Below, piece after piece: positions 1 through 11,143 of a stretch of 64,000 bases of DNA (position 1 is the first letter of the stretch; each line of letters starts with the position of its first letter). Source of the stretch: Pseudomonas alkylphenolica (GTDB lineage: Bacteria > Pseudomonadota > Gammaproteobacteria > Pseudomonadales > Pseudomonadaceae); assembly GCF_000746525.1 (NCBI RefSeq), contig NZ_CP009048.1, forward strand, positions 3,589,501 to 3,653,500. The letters are read 5' to 3'. The translations under genes were made by a program, and so were the position numbers. The notes beneath the pieces are model-generated. The model saw only the letters and a list, made by a program, of their open reading frames with translations. It was not told where the DNA came from and did no database searches.

Positions 1-2967
1 CAATTGTGAGCCGACCAGGGCCCGGCGCTGGCGCTCGGCCAGGTCGCGCCAGACCACCACGTTGACATTACCGAACTCATCCTCAAGGGTGACGAAGGTG
101 ACGCCGCTGGCGGTCTGCGGGCGCTGGCGGCCGGTCACCAGCCCCGCCACGCTGACCTTGTCACCATGTTCGGCGCTCTCCAGTGCCTGTGAACTGCGAC
201 AGCCCAGCACGTCGAGACGGCGGCGCAACAAGGTCAGCGGATGCGGGCCCAGGGTGGTGCCGACACTGGCATAGTCGGCGAACATATCCTCGCCGATCGA
301 CGGCTGCGGCAGGCTCACAGGCGCCTCCTCAGGAGCATCGACCCCGGCGAACAACGGCAACTGCGCCTGCACCGCTGCCACGCTCCAGCGCGCCCGGTAA
401 CGGTCGCTGGCCAGCCCGCGCAGGGCACCGGCATCGGCCAGCAGTTCGCGCGCCCGGGCATCGAGTTGCGCACGCAGGCAGAGGTCACTGACATCACGCC
501 AGGCAGCCGCGCTCCGGGCCTGTTCGATACGCCGGGCATCGTCCTGGCGAAAGCCGCGAATCTGCCGCAACCCCAGGCGAATGGCCAGCGCCTGCCCTGC
601 CCCCGGCTCCAGGCTGCAGTCCCAATCGCTGTGGCAGACATCCACCGGACGGATCTCGATGCGGTGACGGCGGGCATCCTGAAGAATCTGGTCGGGACTG
701 TAGAAGCCCATCGGCCAGCTGTTGATCAACGCACAGGCATAGATCGCCGGTTCATGGCACTTGAGCCAGCAACTGGCGTAGGTCAGCAAGGCGAAACTGG
801 CGGCGTGGGACTCGGGAAAGCCATAACTGCCAAAGCCCTTGATCTGCTCAAAGATCCGCTCGGCGAATTCGCGGCTGTAGCCATTGCCGAGCATGCCGCT
901 GATCAGTCGTTCGCGGTGTGGTTCCAGGCCGCCATGACGTTTCCAGGCAGCCATGGCCCGCCGCAACTGATCAGCCTCGCCCGCCGAATAGCCGCCCGCG
1001 ACCATGGCCAGCTCCATCACCTGCTCCTGGAACAGCGGCACGCCGAGGGTGCGTTTGAAGACTTTTTCCAGCGCCGGCGATGGATAGGTCACCTCTTCCA
1101 GCTTCTGGCGCCTGCGCAAGTAAGGATGGACCATGTCACCCTGGATCGGCCCGGGGCGAACGATCGCCACTTCGATCACCAGATCGTAGAAGTTCTCTGG
1201 TTTGAGCCGCGGCAGCATGGCCATCTGCGCCCGCGACTCGATCTGGAACACACCGATGGTGTCGGCGCGGCCGATCATTTCATAGGTGGCCGCGCAATCG
1301 GCGGGGATCTGCGCCAGGCTCAGTTCACGGCCGCGATGGCGGTACAACAGGTCAAAACAACGGCGCAAGGCACTGAGCATGCCCAAGGCAAGGATATCGA
1401 CCTTGAGCAGGCCGACCAGGTCGAGGTCGTCCTTGTCCCACTGGATGACCGTACGCCCCTCCATCGCGGCGTTCTCCACCGGCACCAGGGTGTCCAGCGG
1501 CTGCTCGGAAATCACGAAACCGCCCGGATGCTGGGACAGGTGACGGGGAAAGCCGATCAATTCGCCGGTCAACGCCAGCACCCGGCGCAGCAACGGGCTG
1601 TCGGGATCGAAACCGGCTTCACGCAGTTGCTCCGGCGGCGGCAAGCGATCGCTCCAGCGTCCGCAACAGTCAGCCAGCGCGTTGATCTGCGCCACCGGCA
1701 AGCCCAGCACCCGGGCGATATCGCGCACCGCGCCGGCAGCATGGTAGGTACTGGCCACAGCGGTCAACGCCGCGCGGTGACGGCCGTAACGGTTGAATAC
1801 GTACTGCAGGACTTCTTCACGGCGCTCGTGTTCGAAATCGACATCGATATCCGGGGGCTCATCGCGCTCGCGCGACAGAAAACGCTCGAACAACAGGTGG
1901 CTGCGCATCGGGTCCAGCTCGGTGATGCCCAGCACGAAACACACCACCGAGTTGGCCGCCGAGCCACGGCCCTGACAGAGAATGCCCTGGCTGCGGGCAA
2001 ACTTGACGATGTCGTGAACGGTGAGGAAATAGCTCTCGTAGTTCAGCTCGGCAATCAGCTCAAGTTCGTGTTCCAGCGCCTGGCGGGCTTTCTCTTCGAC
2101 ACCGTTGGGCCAGCGCCAGCGCTGCCCCTGTTCGCACAAATGGCGCAACCAGGCGCTGGCCGTCTGCCCGGCGGGCACCAGCTCGCGGGGGTACTGGTAG
2201 CGCATCTGGCTCAGGTCGAAGCGGCAGCGGGCGGCGATGCGCAGGGTTTCATCGAGCAACGCCTGCGGATACAGCTCGGCCAGTTGCGGCAGTGGACGCA
2301 AATGACGCTCGCCGTTGGCGAACAGGCGTTGCCCGGCCTCGGCCACGGTGCAGTGATGACGGATCGCCGTCATGCTGTCCTGCAAGGCACGCCGCCCTCG
2401 GGCATGCATGTGCACGTCGCCCGCCGCTACAGCGGGAAGTTCCAGGGACGCGGCCAGAGCCAGCAACTGTTGCAGACGCAGCCCATCGTCGGCGCCACGG
2501 TGCAGCTCGACCGCCAGCCACAGGCGCTCGGCGAAGCGCTCACGCAACCAGTGGCCGACAGCCAGGTCCTGCTCGTCTTCATCCGGCAGCCACAGGGCCA
2601 ACAGTCCCTCCAGCGGGGTATCGAAGTCCTCACGCAGCAGCTGATAGGCGCCCTTCTGCGCCCGTCGCCGGCCCAGGGTGATAAGCCGGCACAGGTGCTG
2701 GTAACCGGGCAGATTTTCCGCCAGTAACACCAGCTTGGGCCCATCATCCAGGCGTACTTCACTGCCGACGATCAATGGCAGCTCCACCGCCCTCGCCGCC
2801 TGCCAGGCCCGGACGATTCCGGCCAGGGTGCACTCGTCGGTGATGGCCAGGGCCTGGTAGCCCTGCTGGCGGGCGCGGCGGAACAACTCCTGGGCGCTGG
2901 AGGCACCGCGCTGGAAACTGAAGTTCGACAGGCAATGCAGTTCGGCGTAAGCCACTGGCGTGTTCAT
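1..2967 (-). CDS. dnaE2: Error-prone DNA polymerase DnaE2 (C-terminus cut by window edge)
   Basis: This is the C-family alpha-subunit-like polymerase used in damage-induced translesion synthesis with ImuA and ImuB. It starts at ATG 2967 ([20 protein letters not shown]), a PHP-domain opening typical of the family. A catalytic-type acidic motif, PDIDVDFEH, is encoded near 1830-1850, and a third-Asp context VDILALG near 1395. The frame is open for 989 codons to base 1, so roughly 35 residues are probably missing compared with the usual ~1025. The start overlaps the imuB stop by 4 bases, so translation is likely coupled. The last visible residues are GSQL. Confidence 0.95.
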   Translation of the reverse strand, partial: MNTPVAYAELHCLSNFSFQRGASSAQELFRRARQQGYQALAITDECTLAGIVRAWQAARAVELPLIVGSEVRLDDGPKLVLLAENLPGYQHLCRLITLGRRRAQKGAYQLLREDFDTPLEGLLALWLPDEDEQDLAVGHWLRERFAERLWLAVELHRGADDGLRLQQLLALAASLELPAVAAGDVHMHARGRRALQDSMTAIRHHCTVAEAGQRLFANGERHLRPLPQLAELYPQALLDETLRIAARCRFDLSQMRYQYPRELVPAGQTASAWLRHLCEQGQRWRWPNGVEEKARQALEHELELIAELNYESYFLTVHDIVKFARSQGILCQGRGSAANSVVCFVLGITELDPMRSHLLFERFLSRERDEPPDIDVDFEHERREEVLQYVFNRYGRHRAALTAVASTYHAAGAVRDIARVLGLPVAQINALADCCGRWSDRLPPPEQLREAGFDPDSPLLRRVLALTGELIGFPRHLSQHPGGFVISEQPLDTLVPVENAAMEGRTVIQWDKDDLDLVGLLKVDILALGMLSALRRCFDLLYRHRGRELSLAQIPADCAATYEMIGRADTIGVFQIESRAQMAMLPRLKPENFYDLVIEVAIVRPGPIQGDMVHPYLRRRQKLEEVTYPSPALEKVFKRTLGVPLFQEQVMELAMVAGGYSAGEADQLRRAMAAWKRHGGLEPHRERLISGMLGNGYSREFAERIFEQIKGFGSYGFPESHAASFALLTYASCWLKCHEPAIYACALINSWPMGFYSPDQILQDARRHRIEIRPVDVCHSDWDCSLEPGAGQALAIRLGLRQIRGFRQDDARRIEQARSAAAWRDVSDLCLRAQLDARARELLADAGALRGLASDRYRARWSVAAVQAQLPLFAGVDAPEEAPVSLPQPSIGEDMFADYASVGTTLGPHPLTLLRRRLDVLGCRSSQALESAEHGDKVSVAGLVTGRQRPQTASGVTFVTLEDEFGNVNVVVWRDLAERQRRALVGSQL

Positions 2968-4379
2968 GCAAACCAGCCCTGCAGCCACAACGGCCCGTCT
3001 TCACCGAGGTTGCGGTAGGCCCAGGCATACAGCCCGGTGGGGGTCTGCACCCGGTAGTAGTCGCGGCGCACATCGCCACCATCCCACCAACCGGACTCGA
3101 TCCGCTCGGCGCCGGTCAGCAGTTGCACGCCCACGCCCGGTAGGGCCTGGGGCTCAGCCAGCAGCCAGCCCGGACGCAGCGCTGCCGGAGCGGCCGCTGC
3201 CAGGGTGGCCGGATTATCCAGGCGCCAGGCGCATTCCGGGCGATGATCGGCCTGGGCCGACAGGCTATGCACCGCCGTGTCGCCCAGACGCGCGCGCAGG
3301 CGTTCGCGCAGTTGTTCCCAGGGCTGGTTCTGCTGCGGGCGTGGCTCGAACAGCTCGCGATGCTGCGGGACAAAGGCCGGCAGGTCTTCAGCCAGCAAGC
3401 GCAGGTTGCGTACCGCGGCCCTCAGTTGCAGTTGCTCAAGGCGCCCACGGGCCAGCTCGAACAGCATCAGCGGGTCACGCTCGGCGGCCAGCAGACCAAC
3501 AGCCACACAGGTGTCGACGCCCTCGGCGTGTTCCAGGTGCAGGGTAAAACGCTGCACACCACTGTCACGGCCCGCCAGGAACGCGGCCAGATCGTTGATC
3601 AGACGGCGCAGCGGAAAGAGCAAGGCCTGGTGCGACTCGACATCGAAGTTCAGCTCCAAACGGGCATCGAAGCGGTCCGGCGGCAGGTAGAACGTCAACG
3701 CCATGGGCCGCAAGCCCAGCAGGCGGTCCAGGTGCAGTTGCACCGCCGCGGCAAAACGCCGGGCCAGAGCCTCGCGGGGCAGCGCCATGACCTGGCCGAG
3801 CCGGCGCAGGCCCATACGGCTGAAGGCGCTCGCCGCCTCCACGGGCAAACCGACCCGTTCGATAGGTAATTGCTCAAGGGCAGCGCGGGTCTGCTCGGGG
3901 CAATCGAGCGCCAGGCCATCGTGGCAGTTGGCGAGCATACGCGCGGCCACCGGGTTGCTGGCCAGGACGATGCGGTGACGAAACCCCAGGGCGCTCAGCT
4001 CCGCGCGCAACCGCGCCTCGAAGGCAGGCCAGGGGCCGAACAGGCCGAGGCTGGATTCGACTTCCAGCAACAGTACCCGCGGGTAATGCAGGCTGACCTG
4101 GGAGCTGAACTGATAAGCCCAGGCGGCGAGCAGCTGCTGCAAGGCGTCGATGGCGGCCGGGTCATGGTCGACACAGGTGAAATTGCCCGCCAGCGCCTGG
4201 GCCGTGGTCAACGGCTGCCCGGCACGCAGACCGAGGGCCGCCGCTGCCGGGTTGACCGCCTGCAGCAGGCGGCGCTGGGGCGGGCCACTGAGCAGCACCA
4301 GTGGCGTGTCGGGGTCGGCGCGCCCGCGCAGCACAGCGTCGAGCGCCAGCTGCGGCAGCAGGATACAGGCCCAGAGCAT
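2964..4379 (-). CDS. imuB: ImuB, Y-family polymerase-like mutagenesis protein
   Basis: This 471-residue protein is the inactive Y-family polymerase homologue that bridges DnaE2 and the sliding clamp in the ImuA-ImuB-DnaE2 mutasome. The N-terminus reads [19 protein letters not shown]. Active Y-family polymerases have the first catalytic Asp of a DxD-like motif at this point, and here the position is hydrophobic, as is known for ImuB. The gene follows imuA by 6 bases and overlaps dnaE2 by 4 bases, so the three form one operon. Family role is established knowledge; clamp binding was not verified by a visible motif. Confidence 0.93.
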   Translation of the reverse strand: MLWACILLPQLALDAVLRGRADPDTPLVLLSGPPQRRLLQAVNPAAAALGLRAGQPLTTAQALAGNFTCVDHDPAAIDALQQLLAAWAYQFSSQVSLHYPRVLLLEVESSLGLFGPWPAFEARLRAELSALGFRHRIVLASNPVAARMLANCHDGLALDCPEQTRAALEQLPIERVGLPVEAASAFSRMGLRRLGQVMALPREALARRFAAAVQLHLDRLLGLRPMALTFYLPPDRFDARLELNFDVESHQALLFPLRRLINDLAAFLAGRDSGVQRFTLHLEHAEGVDTCVAVGLLAAERDPLMLFELARGRLEQLQLRAAVRNLRLLAEDLPAFVPQHRELFEPRPQQNQPWEQLRERLRARLGDTAVHSLSAQADHRPECAWRLDNPATLAAAAPAALRPGWLLAEPQALPGVGVQLLTGAERIESGWWDGGDVRRDYYRVQTPTGLYAWAYRNLGEDGPLWLQGWFA

Positions 4380-4385
4380 GATCCA

Positions 4386-5003
4386 TCAGCCTCGCCCGGG
4401 GCAGGCAATGGGCAGCGCCGGGGCCAGCCCGCCCCGGCATTTGAGTACCCGCCACTGGGCTGGGCGGGCATCAATGGCAATGCGCAACGCCGCCGGTGAC
4501 GGGTTCAACGCCGCCTGCAGAGGACGCAAGGCAAAGGCCAGGGTCTGGCCACTTTCGGCAGCTACCTGCAAACGGCGCAAGGCGCGGTCGTCGGCCTTGT
4601 GCGGCCAGCACAGCACAGCGCCACAACTACCTGAACGCAGGCATTGCTCTGCGGCCCAGAGCGCATCGGCCGCTGTCGTCTCGACCAGGGTCAGCCACTG
4701 CAGATCGACCCCCGCCGCCTGCCAGGCCGGTGCATAGGGAATAAACGGCGGAGCAATCAGCACCACCCGCTCAGCGCTGGCGGTCAGGCGGGCCAGGCTG
4801 GGCCAGAGCAATTGCAGCTCGCCGCAGCCCTCGACGCTGAGCAGCACCTCGGTGAGCGCGCCGGGCGGCCAGCCACCGCCCGGCAATGCCGTATCCAGCG
4901 CCGCATGACCGGTGGGCTGCAGGCCCTGGGGCTGTGCCTGAGGGCGACCCTTCCAGACCCGTTGCTGGTCGAGCAGGCCCTCGAGGCTGAGCACCGCACC
5001 CAT
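4386..5003 (-). CDS. imuA: ImuA, RecA-fold SOS mutagenesis protein
   Basis: This 205-residue protein resembles the ImuA/SulA-like RecA-fold proteins found first in imuA-imuB-dnaE2 cassettes. It contains the typical PTGHAALDTALPGGGWPPGALTE stretch (residues about 30-52), related to the RecA/ImuA nucleotide-binding region. A canonical Walker A lysine is not obvious in that loop. The start codon overlaps the lexA2 stop by one base (TGATG), so it is likely translated from the same SOS-induced message. Function in mutagenesis rests on family and operon context. Confidence 0.9.
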   Translation of the reverse strand: MGAVLSLEGLLDQQRVWKGRPQAQPQGLQPTGHAALDTALPGGGWPPGALTEVLLSVEGCGELQLLWPSLARLTASAERVVLIAPPFIPYAPAWQAAGVDLQWLTLVETTAADALWAAEQCLRSGSCGAVLCWPHKADDRALRRLQVAAESGQTLAFALRPLQAALNPSPAALRIAIDARPAQWRVLKCRGGLAPALPIACPGRG

Positions 5004-5623
5004 CAGCCGCGCCTCACCAGGCCGCAGAACACGCCCTCGATGACAAAGTCCTGGCCAGGACCGACCTCGATCGGCGCATAGGCCGGGTTGCGTGGCAGCA
5101 GACGGTACTGCTGGGCACTGACCCGCTCGAAACGCTTGATGGTCACCTCACCATCGAGGCGGGCGACGATGATCTGCCCGTCACGGGCTTCTGCCTGCTG
5201 CTTGATGCCAACCAGGTCGCCGTCGAGGATGCCGTCATCGAGCATCGAGTCGCCACGTACCTTGAGCAGGTAGTCCGGCGAACGGCTGAACAGCTGGGCG
5301 TCGAGCATGAGCTGCTCGTGGATATCAACGTCCGGGCCGATGGGCCGCCCTGCGGCCACCTGGCCCAGCACCGGAATTTCCAGGACCTCGGGCCGACGCA
5401 GAGCCCCGGCCAGGCGAATGCCCCGGGCCTGGTTGCGGGTGACCTCGATGAAACCGGCCTCGGCCAGGGCCTGGATATGCTTGCGCGCCACACTGCGCGA
5501 GGCAAAGCCGAAGGCTGTGGCGATGTCGGCCAGGCTCGGCGGCTGGCCATGATCGGCAATCCGCTCACGGATGAAAGTGAGGATGGCGCTGCGTTTGGGC
5601 GATAATCTGTTCATGGGGTACAT
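5003..5623 (-). CDS. lexA: LexA repressor, second paralogue (LexA2 type)
   Basis: This is a SOS repressor and self-cleaving S24 protease of about 206 residues. An N-terminal winged helix (SPKRSAILTFIRERIADHGQPPS) is followed by the protease domain. Numbered from the MNRL methionine, the autocleavage bond is Ala88-Gly89 (QVAAGRPIG), the nucleophile is Ser123 (GDSM) and the general base is Lys160 (VTIKRF). I chose ATG 5623 (MYPMNRL) because AAGAG lies 6 bases upstream; the ATG at 5614 has no visible ribosome site. It heads the imuA-imuB-dnaE2 operon, the arrangement known for LexA2 in P. putida, and probably represses itself and that operon. Confidence 0.92.
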   Translation of the reverse strand: MYPMNRLSPKRSAILTFIRERIADHGQPPSLADIATAFGFASRSVARKHIQALAEAGFIEVTRNQARGIRLAGALRRPEVLEIPVLGQVAAGRPIGPDVDIHEQLMLDAQLFSRSPDYLLKVRGDSMLDDGILDGDLVGIKQQAEARDGQIIVARLDGEVTIKRFERVSAQQYRLLPRNPAYAPIEVGPGQDFVIEGVFCGLVRRG

Positions 5624-5629
5624 TTGTAC
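5618..5629 (-). promoter_or_regulatory. LexA2-type operator GTACAAATGTAC
   Basis: On the minus strand the sequence is GTAC-AAAT-GTAC, a perfect match to the GTAC-N4-GT(G/A)C form described for the second LexA of P. putida. It overlaps the proposed ATG at 5623, so repressor binding could block both transcription and the start region. No classical CTG-N10-CAG box is seen nearby. Binding is inferred. Confidence 0.65.
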
Positions 5630-5700
5630 TCTTTTCGGCGTGCACTGACCAGCCCCTGTGATCCGGTTATGATGAGCGGCCATTGCAACGGATGCCCGGA

Positions 5701-6366
5701 ATGCTTGAAGCCTTGCTGTTCGATCTCGACGGTACCCTGACCGATACCGACAAACTCCACCTGCTGGCCATGCAACAGCTCTTGCAGGAAGAAGGCCGGG
5801 TGTTGACCGAGGCGGAGTTCGATGCTCACGTCAGCGGTCGGGCCAACGCTGATCTGTGCCGCTACCTGTTCCCCGAGCGGTCAGTGGCCGAGCACCAGGT
5901 TTTTGCTGATCGCAAGGAGGCGCGTTTTCGCGCACTGTCACCAACGCTGCAGCCCACCGCCGGGCTGGTCCGCTTGCTCGAGCATGCCGAACAGACAGGC
6001 ATCGGCATGGCCGTGGTGACCAATGCGCCCCGGGCCAACGCCGTGCATATGCTCAATGCCATGGGCCTGGGCGAGCGTTTCAAGCATGTGCTGGTGGCTG
6101 AAGAGCTGCCGCGGGCGAAACCGGATCCACTGCCCTACCTCACCGGCCTTCAATGCCTGCAGGCGCGGGCCAGTCATGCCCTGGCGTTCGAGGACTCGGT
6201 GCCCGGGGTGACGGCAGCCAGCCGTGCCGGAATCTTTACCGTTGGTCTGTCCACCAGTCAGGCGCCCGAAGCCCTGCTCGCGGCCGGAGCGCAGCTGGTA
6301 GTGGCGGATTTCGAGGATCCGCGGTTGTGGGCGCTGATTGGACAAATGAGTGGGGTAACTATCTGA
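5701..6366 (+). CDS. HAD-superfamily phosphatase (beta-phosphoglucomutase-like)
   Basis: This 221-residue hydrolase carries the HAD motifs in order: motif I FDLDGTLTD near the N-terminus, motif II VVTNAPR (around 105), the lysine in RAKPDPLPY, and motif IV in AFEDSVPGVTAA. The helical cap lies between motifs I and II. Substrate cannot be told from sequence; phosphosugars or phosphoglycolate-like compounds are typical. The ATG at 5701 was preferred because the protein then begins MLEALLFDLDGT; ATG 5692 and TTG 5683 are alternatives. It is divergent from lexA2 and followed by a REP pair. Confidence 0.85.
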   Translation: MLEALLFDLDGTLTDTDKLHLLAMQQLLQEEGRVLTEAEFDAHVSGRANADLCRYLFPERSVAEHQVFADRKEARFRALSPTLQPTAGLVRLLEHAEQTGIGMAVVTNAPRANAVHMLNAMGLGERFKHVLVAEELPRAKPDPLPYLTGLQCLQARASHALAFEDSVPGVTAASRAGIFTVGLSTSQAPEALLAAGAQLVVADFEDPRLWALIGQMSGVTI

Positions 6367-6373
6367 CTTAGAC

Positions 6374-6428
6374 ATCGCGGGGCAAGCCCGCTCCCACCGA
6401 GCCGGTGGGAGCGGGCTTGCCCCGCGAT
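6374..6428. repeat. REP pair (palindromic hairpin)
   Basis: Two inverted copies of the core ATCGCGGGGCAAGCCCGCTC face each other across a short loop, just after the HAD gene and at the 3' end of the convergent lipoprotein gene. It could form a stable hairpin and act as a bidirectional transcription stop or mRNA 3' stabiliser. The same core recurs at seven other places in the window. Confidence 0.85.
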
Positions 6429-6441
6429 GGCATCAACAGAC

Positions 6442-6792
6442 TCACCCGGAAATGCAGCGCGTCGCTGCGGTCTTCACGTCACCCAGGCGCAGGGGGAAGT
6501 TGTTCAGGCGCTCGTACAGCTTGATGCTGCTGCCGCTGCCGCGCTCATTGATGTCCACCAGCGCAGCAGGCCCGGCACCGATTTTTTGCGGCACGACCAG
6601 GCGCAGGCCGTCATGATGCGGCTCAACCTCAAGGGGGCCACGGGTTTCAGCCAGTTGCTGCTGTACGCAGGTGGCGTACTCCTGGGGCTTCTTGCCGGAA
6701 ATCACGTTCAGGGTTTCCGGCGAGCTTTCAAGCTCCGACACGCTGACGCAACCACCCAGCGTAACTGCCAACCCTGCTACAACCCACTTCAT
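6442..6792 (-). CDS. Small predicted lipoprotein of unknown function
   Basis: This 116-residue protein starts MKWVVAGLAVTLGGCVSVS, with a short signal peptide and a lipobox LGGC, so it should be lipidated at Cys15 and membrane-anchored. The rest is soluble and has no motif I recognise. Its ATG at 6792 follows GGAGGTGTAGCTTG, a strong ribosome site. It runs convergently toward the HAD gene, with the REP pair between them. I see no clear functional partner. Confidence 0.75.
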   Translation of the reverse strand: MKWVVAGLAVTLGGCVSVSELESSPETLNVISGKKPQEYATCVQQQLAETRGPLEVEPHHDGLRLVVPQKIGAGPAALVDINERGSGSSIKLYERLNNFPLRLGDVKTAATRCISG

Positions 6793-6952
6793 CAAGCTAC
6801 ACCTCCACCAAGGAAAAAGACTCTGACCGCGCCCAGACCATTTTGCTCCCTTGATTGGCAGATTTATCGTGGGTCGGGCACGAAGGGCGACAGTGTAACC
6901 GTTGATCATGGTATCGTTTTGATTTGCCCAAAGATCCATTGCGGAGAGCAAC

Positions 6953-7255
6953 ATGAAATTCGTACACCAGCGCGAACACCTCAACGAAGACGACATCGTC
7001 GTCATCGAGTGTTCCCAGCGCTGCAACATCCGCCTGATGAACGACGCCAACTTCCGCAGCTTCAAGAATGGCGGGCGCCACACCTATCACGGCGGCGCTT
7101 TCGTCGATTTCCCGGCGAAGATCACTGTGCCCAGCACCGGCTTCTGGAACATCACCATCGATACCGTTGGTCCGCGTGCGTTGTCGGCAGTGACCAAGCC
7201 GACCTTCACCCACAAGATCAAATTCATCCGCCGTTCGTCGTCGAAGCTGAGATAA
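6953..7255 (+). CDS. DUF1883 family protein
   Basis: This 100-residue protein begins MKFVHQREHLNEDDIVVIEC and shows the compact all-beta pattern of DUF1883 (CNIRLMNDANFRSFKNG, then FPAKITVPSTGFWNITID). Function is unknown. The ATG follows GGAGAGCAAC. A 56-residue gene starts 3 bases after its stop, so the two likely form an operon. The basic tail (KIKFIRRSSSKLR) may bind nucleic acid or a membrane, but that is speculative. Confidence 0.75.
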   Translation: MKFVHQREHLNEDDIVVIECSQRCNIRLMNDANFRSFKNGGRHTYHGGAFVDFPAKITVPSTGFWNITIDTVGPRALSAVTKPTFTHKIKFIRRSSSKLR

Positions 7256-7258
7256 GCC

Positions 7259-7429
7259 ATGAGCCAGACCACCAAGTACGTCATCAAGTACAAGATCGAT
7301 GGTGAGCGTCGTTTCGACTTCGCCCAGATGAGCAGCGACGCCCCTGAAGAAGTACAAGCCGCCCTGGAGAAACTCCACGGCGAAGACGCGAAAAAGATCA
7401 CCGACATCAAGGTCAGCAAAGCCCTGTAA
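7259..7429 (+). CDS. Small conserved-looking protein, 56 residues
   Basis: Begins MSQTTKYVIKYKIDGERRFD and ends KKITDIKVSKAL. It lies 3 bases after the DUF1883 gene in the same direction and before the nitronate monooxygenase-like gene. The alternating pattern suggests a small alpha/beta fold. No function is recognised; close spacing suggests co-translation with the DUF1883 protein. Confidence 0.6.
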   Translation: MSQTTKYVIKYKIDGERRFDFAQMSSDAPEEVQAALEKLHGEDAKKITDIKVSKAL

Positions 7430-7457
7430 CGGACACAGCGCAGAAGGAACCCCAGGC

Positions 7458-8531
7458 ATGAGCCCATGGCCGGACACCCGTCTTCTCGATCTGCTCGGCA
7501 TCGAACTGCCGATCCTTCAGGCGCCCATGGCCGGTTCCACCGGCTCGGCCATGGCCATTGCCGTGAGCAATGCCGGCGGCCTGGGCTCGCTTCCTTGTGC
7601 AACCTTGAGCCTGGAGCAGATCCGCGCCGAGCTGCAGGCGTTCAAGCAAGCCAGCGACGGCCCGCTCAACGTCAACTTCTTCTGCCACCAGCCACCGCAG
7701 CCGGACCCGGCCCGCGATGCGGCCTGGAAGCTGGCGCTCAAGCCCTACTACGAAGAGCTGGGCGCCGACTTTGATGCGCCGACGCCAGTGTCCAACCGCG
7801 CACCGTTCGACGATGACAGCTGCCAGCTGATCGAAGCCTTCAAGCCGGCAGTGGTGAGCTTTCACTTCGGCCTGCCGGAGGCAAGCTTGCTGGCACGGGT
7901 CAAGGCCACGGGCGCGAAGGTGCTGTCCAGCGCCACCACCGTAGATGAGGCGATCTGGCTGGAGCAGCACGGCTGCGACGCGATCATTGCCATGGGCTAT
8001 GAGGCCGGCGGGCACCGTGGGATGTTCCTCAGTAACGACCTCAATTCCCAGGTCGGCACCCTGGCGCTGGTGCCGCAAATCGTTGATGCAGTGCAGGTTC
8101 CGGTGATTGCCGCTGGCGGCATCGGCGACCATCGCGGCATTGTGGCCGCCCTGGCGCTGGGCGCGTCGGCGGTACAGCTGGGTACCGCGTACCTGTTCTG
8201 CCCGGAAGCCAAGGTCTCGGCGGCCCACCGCCAGGCCCTGCACAGCGCCAAAGAGAGCGACACGGCCCTGACCAATCTGTTTACCGGGCGCCCGGCCCGC
8301 GGCATCAGCACGCGAATCATGCGTGAACTGGGGCCCATCAGTGCGCTGGCGCCGCACTTCCCGCTGGCCGGCGGTGCGCTGATGCCGTTGCGGGCAATCA
8401 GCGAACCTCAGGGTAACAGCGATTTCAGCAACCTCTGGTCAGGCCAGGCGCTGCGCCTGGGGCAAGCCCTGCCGGCCGCCGAACTGACCCGCAAACTGGC
8501 TGAAAACGCCCTCACCCAGCTCAAGCGCTAA
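7458..8531 (+). CDS. Nitronate monooxygenase-like FMN oxidoreductase
   Basis: This 357-residue TIM-barrel flavoprotein belongs to the 2-nitropropane dioxygenase/nitronate monooxygenase family. It opens TRLLDLLGIELPILQAPMAG, a family signature, and has the FMN-phosphate region AAGGIGDHRGIVAALALGA and a GYEAGGHRG segment with the usual histidine. The likely reaction is FMN-dependent oxidation of alkyl nitronates, though many members have unknown substrates and some are quinone reductases. The ATG at 7458 follows AAGGAAC. It is followed by the molybdate operon, but a shared function is not evident. Confidence 0.85.
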   Translation: MSPWPDTRLLDLLGIELPILQAPMAGSTGSAMAIAVSNAGGLGSLPCATLSLEQIRAELQAFKQASDGPLNVNFFCHQPPQPDPARDAAWKLALKPYYEELGADFDAPTPVSNRAPFDDDSCQLIEAFKPAVVSFHFGLPEASLLARVKATGAKVLSSATTVDEAIWLEQHGCDAIIAMGYEAGGHRGMFLSNDLNSQVGTLALVPQIVDAVQVPVIAAGGIGDHRGIVAALALGASAVQLGTAYLFCPEAKVSAAHRQALHSAKESDTALTNLFTGRPARGISTRIMRELGPISALAPHFPLAGGALMPLRAISEPQGNSDFSNLWSGQALRLGQALPAAELTRKLAENALTQLKR

Positions 8532-9370
<839 letters not shown>

Positions 9371-9371
<1 letters not shown>

Positions 9372-10051
9372 TGCCACTGGATGCCAGCGACCTGGGTGCC
9401 ATCTGGCTGACCTTCAAACTGGCCAGCCTGACCACGTTGATCCTGTTGCTGGTCGGTACGCCCATCGCCTGGTGGCTGGCGCGCACGCGCTCGTGGCTGC
9501 GCGGGCCGGTGGGCGCGGTAGTGGCCCTGCCGCTGGTGTTGCCGCCGACGGTCATCGGCTTCTACCTGCTGCTGGCCCTGGGGCCCAACGGCTGGATCGG
9601 CCAGACCACCGAGGCGCTGGGGCTGGGTACCGTGGTATTCAGCTTCAGCGGCCTGGTGATCGGCTCGGTGATTTACTCCATGCCCTTTGTCGTGCAACCG
9701 CTGCAGAACGCCTTCAGCGCTATCGGCGAGCGCCCGCTGGAAGTCGCCGCCACTTTGCGCGCCAGCCCCTGGGACACGTTTGTCCATGTGGTGCTGCCGC
9801 TGGCCCGGCCCGGTTTCATCACCGCCAGCATCCTCGGCTTTGCCCATACGGTGGGTGAATTCGGCGTAGTACTGATGATCGGTGGCAACATTCCCGACAA
9901 GACCCGCGTGGTCTCGGTACAGATCTTCGACCATGTCGAAGCCATGGAATACCTGCAAGCGCACTGGCTGGCCGGCGCCATGTTGGTGTTCTCGTTCCTC
10001 GTGCTGCTGGCGCTGTACTCCAGCCGCCAGGGCAAATCGGCCTGGAGCTGA
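9371..10051 (+). CDS. modB: Molybdate ABC transporter permease ModB
   Basis: This 226-residue inner-membrane permease has about five hydrophobic segments and the cytoplasmic EAA loop that contacts ModC (around [28 protein letters not shown]). The stretch [18 protein letters not shown] is typical of ModB. The start codon overlaps the modA stop (TGATG), and modC follows 3 bases after its stop, so the three genes form an operon for high-affinity molybdate uptake. Confidence 0.94.
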
Positions 10052-10054
10052 AGC

Positions 10055-11143
10055 ATGCACAAGATGATTCATGCCCGGCTCAAGGTCGCCCGTGACGATT
10101 TCGACCTGGACGTCGACCTGCAATTGCCCGGTCGCGGCATCAGCGCCCTGTTCGGTCACTCAGGCTCAGGCAAGACCACCTGCCTGCGCTGCCTTGCCGG
10201 CCTGGAACGGGCATCCGAGGCCTATATCGAAGTCAACGGACAGATCTGGCAAGACTCGCGCCGCGACCACTTCATCGCCCCGCACCTGCGCCCGGTCGGC
10301 TACGTATTCCAGGAGCCCAGCCTGTTCCCGCACCTGACTGTCCACGGCAATCTGACCTTCGGCTGGCGCCGTGTTCCAGCCCAGGCGCGCAAGGTCAGCC
10401 TTGAACAAGCTTGTGCGCTGCTGGGCATCGAGCACTTGCTCGAGCGCAAGCCCGCCACCCTGTCCGGCGGTGAGGCGCAACGCGTGGGCATCGCCCGGGC
10501 CTTGCTCAGCAGCCCGCAACTGCTGTTGATGGACGAGCCCCTGGCGGCCCTCGACGGCCCGCGCAAGCGCGAGATCCTGCCATACCTGGAGCGTCTGCAC
10601 ACCGAGCTGGAGATCCCGCTGATCTATGTCAGCCATGCCCAGGATGAAGTAGCCCGGCTGGCTGACCACCTGGTGCTGCTGGAGCAGGGCAAGGTCCAGG
10701 CCAGCGGCCCGATTGCCGCCACCCTCGCCCGCCTCGACCTGCCGCTGGCCCAGGGGGACGATGCCGGGGTGATCATCGAAGGCCAGGTCAGCAGTTACGA
10801 CACCCACTACCAGTTACTCGGCCTGCAACTGCCGGGCAGCAGCCTGGCGCTGCGCCTGGCCCACGAACCACTGGCACTGGGCACCTCATTGCGGCTCAAG
10901 GTGCAGGCCCGGGATGTCAGCCTGAGCCTGGTCGAAGATACCCACTCAAGCATTCTCAACCGCTTGCCGGTACGGGTCAGGGGTCATCAACCGGCGGATA
11001 ACAGTGCCCATGTCCTGGTCAGCCTCGATGTTGCCGGCAGCGTGCTGCTGGCCCGGATCACCCGCTACTCGGCCGACCAGTTGGGCCTGCACAGCGGTCA
11101 GCAGTTGATCGCGCAGATCAAGTCGGTGGCACTGCTGGGCTGA
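10055..11143 (+). CDS. modC: Molybdate ABC transporter ATPase ModC
   Basis: This 362-residue ATPase has Walker [13 protein letters not shown] (about residue 33), Q-loop [10 protein letters not shown], signature [16 protein letters not shown], Walker [13 protein letters not shown] and switch His in YVSHAQDE. The C-terminal third contains the molybdate-binding TOBE/Mop-like domain (about residues 285-355, [13 protein letters not shown]...). It powers import through ModB, and the Mop-like domain may sense intracellular molybdate. Confidence 0.95.
   Translation: MHKMIHARLKVARDDFDLDVDLQLPGRGISALFGHSGSGKTTCLRCLAGLERASEAYIEVNGQIWQDSRRDHFIAPHLRPVGYVFQEPSLFPHLTVHGNLTFGWRRVPAQARKVSLEQACALLGIEHLLERKPATLSGGEAQRVGIARALLSSPQLLLMDEPLAALDGPRKREILPYLERLHTELEIPLIYVSHAQDEVARLADHLVLLEQGKVQASGPIAATLARLDLPLAQGDDAGVIIEGQVSSYDTHYQLLGLQLPGSSLALRLAHEPLALGTSLRLKVQARDVSLSLVEDTHSSILNRLPVRVRGHQPADNSAHVLVSLDVAGSVLLARITRYSADQLGLHSGQQLIAQIKSVALLG

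Noticed and set aside
241..2727. An 828-codon plus-strand open frame
   Set aside because: It is antisense to dnaE2, which has clear polymerase motifs; high GC produces long open frames on the opposite strand.
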